Below are positions 63,404 to 64,000 of a DNA stretch of 64,000 bases, in pieces (the first letter of the stretch is position 1; the number at the start of each line of letters is the position of its first letter). Below the pieces are notes generated by a model, which saw only the letters and a program-made list of their open reading frames with translations, had not been told where the DNA came from and did no database searches. Origin of the DNA: Clostridia bacterium. Its GTDB lineage: Bacteria > Bacillota > Clostridia > Oscillospirales > Acutalibacteraceae. Position numbers and translations under genes: made by a program. The stretch covers positions 1-64,000 of the forward strand of contig JAFZOL010000006.1 of NCBI GenBank assembly GCA_017550625.1, given 5' to 3'.

Positions 63404-63432
63404 ATTGTATCAGATTTGAAGCCGGAAAACAA
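63404..63432 (-). promoter_or_regulatory. Promoter of the winged-helix protein gene
   Basis: TTGTTT (63427-63432), 17 bp, TACAAT (63404-63409) on the minus strand. Confidence 0.7.
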
Positions 63433-63467
63433 GAGGCAAATCGGGACCGTGAAAGGGAGATGAAACG

Positions 63468-63496
63468 AAAAACCCGCCTGCCTCGCGGCAAGCGGG
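63468..63496 (-). terminator. Terminator of the VTT-domain gene
   Basis: Ten-bp stem CCCGCTTGCC/GGCAGGCGGG (one wobble), followed by TTTTTCG on the minus strand. Confidence 0.85.
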
Positions 63497-63516
63497 AGGA
63501 GCGTACGGCGGCGGTC

Positions 63517-64000
63517 TTATTCCGGATCGGGTTCGGGATCGGGCTCGGGCTGCGGGTGCTCGGCGACGTATCGCGCCGAGATCTTTTTATACAGGATCGC
63601 GCCCGGGATGCTGAGCAGAGCCGTCACGATGAAAACGATGGCCGCGACCTTGAAATTGTTCGCCCCGAGATAGGCGCCGCAGATCGTGGAGGACACGATG
63701 GCGGGCGTACGCGCGACGGATGAGATGATCATGAACTCGAGCCAATTGATGTCCGTCAGCCCCGCGAAATAGGTCATGGAATCTTTGGGCGTGCCGGGGA
63801 CCAGATAAAAGATGAACAGAAGGCCGTTGCGCTTTTCACGGTCCCGGAGGAAGCGCATGGACTGCAGCTTTTTCTCGAGGCGGAAGACCCGCAGGATCCG
63901 TATGCCGAGGTGCCCGGTCATGATCAGAATGACGATCGAGCCGAGGATATTGCCCAACAGGCACAACAGGTATCCGCCGAACCACCCCCAGACAAGCCCG
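63517..64000 (-). CDS. VTT/DedA-family membrane protein, N-terminus cut by window edge
   Basis: The frame is open to the right edge (first full visible codons read GLVWGWFGGYLLCLLGNILG), so at least 160 residues are seen. Membrane helices alternate with the VTT core: the GNILGSIV segment, basic loop (RILRVFRLEKKLQSMRFLRDREKRNG), FIFYLVPGTPKDSMTYFAGLTDINWLEFMIISSVARTPAIVSSTICGAYLG, and a final helix. The tail is PEPDPEPDPE. VTT proteins such as YdjX/TVP38 are linked to lipid scrambling or small-molecule transport; the substrate is unknown. Confidence 0.88.
   Translation of the reverse strand, partial: GLVWGWFGGYLLCLLGNILGSIVILIMTGHLGIRILRVFRLEKKLQSMRFLRDREKRNGLLFIFYLVPGTPKDSMTYFAGLTDINWLEFMIISSVARTPAIVSSTICGAYLGANNFKVAAIVFIVTALLSIPGAILYKKISARYVAEHPQPEPDPEPDPE

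Overview
The window reads as chromosome of a GC-rich anaerobic member of the Bacillota, class Clostridia, probably a gut or rumen Oscillospirales/Christensenellales-type bacterium. The evidence is: an SRP RNA gene directly upstream of dnaX-ybaB-recR; a pyr operon with pyrK and a PyrR-type RNA attenuator; a V/A-type ATPase of the NtpK sodium type; an argS-smpB-ssrA neighbourhood; strong AGGAGG ribosome sites; consensus TTGACA-17-TATAAT promoters; and secreted proteins with the CxxC repeats common in such bacteria. The class is an inference from gene content; the species cannot be named from this sequence.

Layout. 1-4.5 kb: a glycine-rich secreted protein cut by the left edge, a 508-aa protein of unknown family, a metallo-beta-lactamase-fold hydrolase and an unrecognised 289-aa protein. 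4.5-9.2 kb (minus): SRP RNA, dnaX, ybaB, recR and an FGGY sugar kinase. 9.2-17.9 kb (minus): pyrimidine biosynthesis, pyrC-carB-pyrK-pyrD-pyrF-pyrE-pyrB, behind a PyrR attenuator; carA is missing and PyrB carries a PyrI-like zinc domain. 18-31.5 kb: carbohydrate and surface genes (GPH-type transporter with a long tail, GH3 glycosidase, six-hairpin-type secreted enzyme, DUF4838 membrane protein, SGNH hydrolase, CxxC-repeat secreted protein). 31.5-39 kb: a patchwork of small operons: DUF6508 plus a HExxH protein, a decayed phosphatase remnant, a free-standing 29-aa hydrophobic peptide gene, two methyltransferases, a lipase-like protein, and an ABC-F ribosome protection factor with a two-state attenuator leader. 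39-46 kb: 23S-IVP-type four-helix protein, tmRNA, smpB, argS, DUF1934, EEP phosphatase, GH130 enzyme, pyrophosphatase, MgtC. 46-51.5 kb: a large secreted adhesin-like protein with two choice-of-anchor J domains, a DUF4173 membrane protein, and an XRE/DUF2975 pair. 51.6-60.3 kb: a complete V-type ATPase operon (G-I-K-E-C-F-A-B-D). 60.4-64 kb: a zinc-ribbon protein pair, a flavodoxin-like reductase, a small winged-helix protein and a VTT-domain membrane protein cut by the right edge.

Themes. Most transcription units have promoters and hairpin terminators that can be read directly. Two leaders show complete attenuator logic (pyr operon and ABC-F gene). Three families of short intergenic repeats occur: hairpin arrays bounded by ATGAAG/CTTCAT or ATGATG/CATCAT, a GC hairpin plus GGGTGCAC octamers, and heptamer tandem arrays. 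Two secreted proteins end in CxxCGxxH followed by an aromatic amphipathic helix, and a third has a similar helix without the CxxC; this may be an undescribed surface-retention signal. The least explained item is the 29-codon peptide gene at 33141-33230, which has a consensus promoter, ribosome site and terminator of its own.
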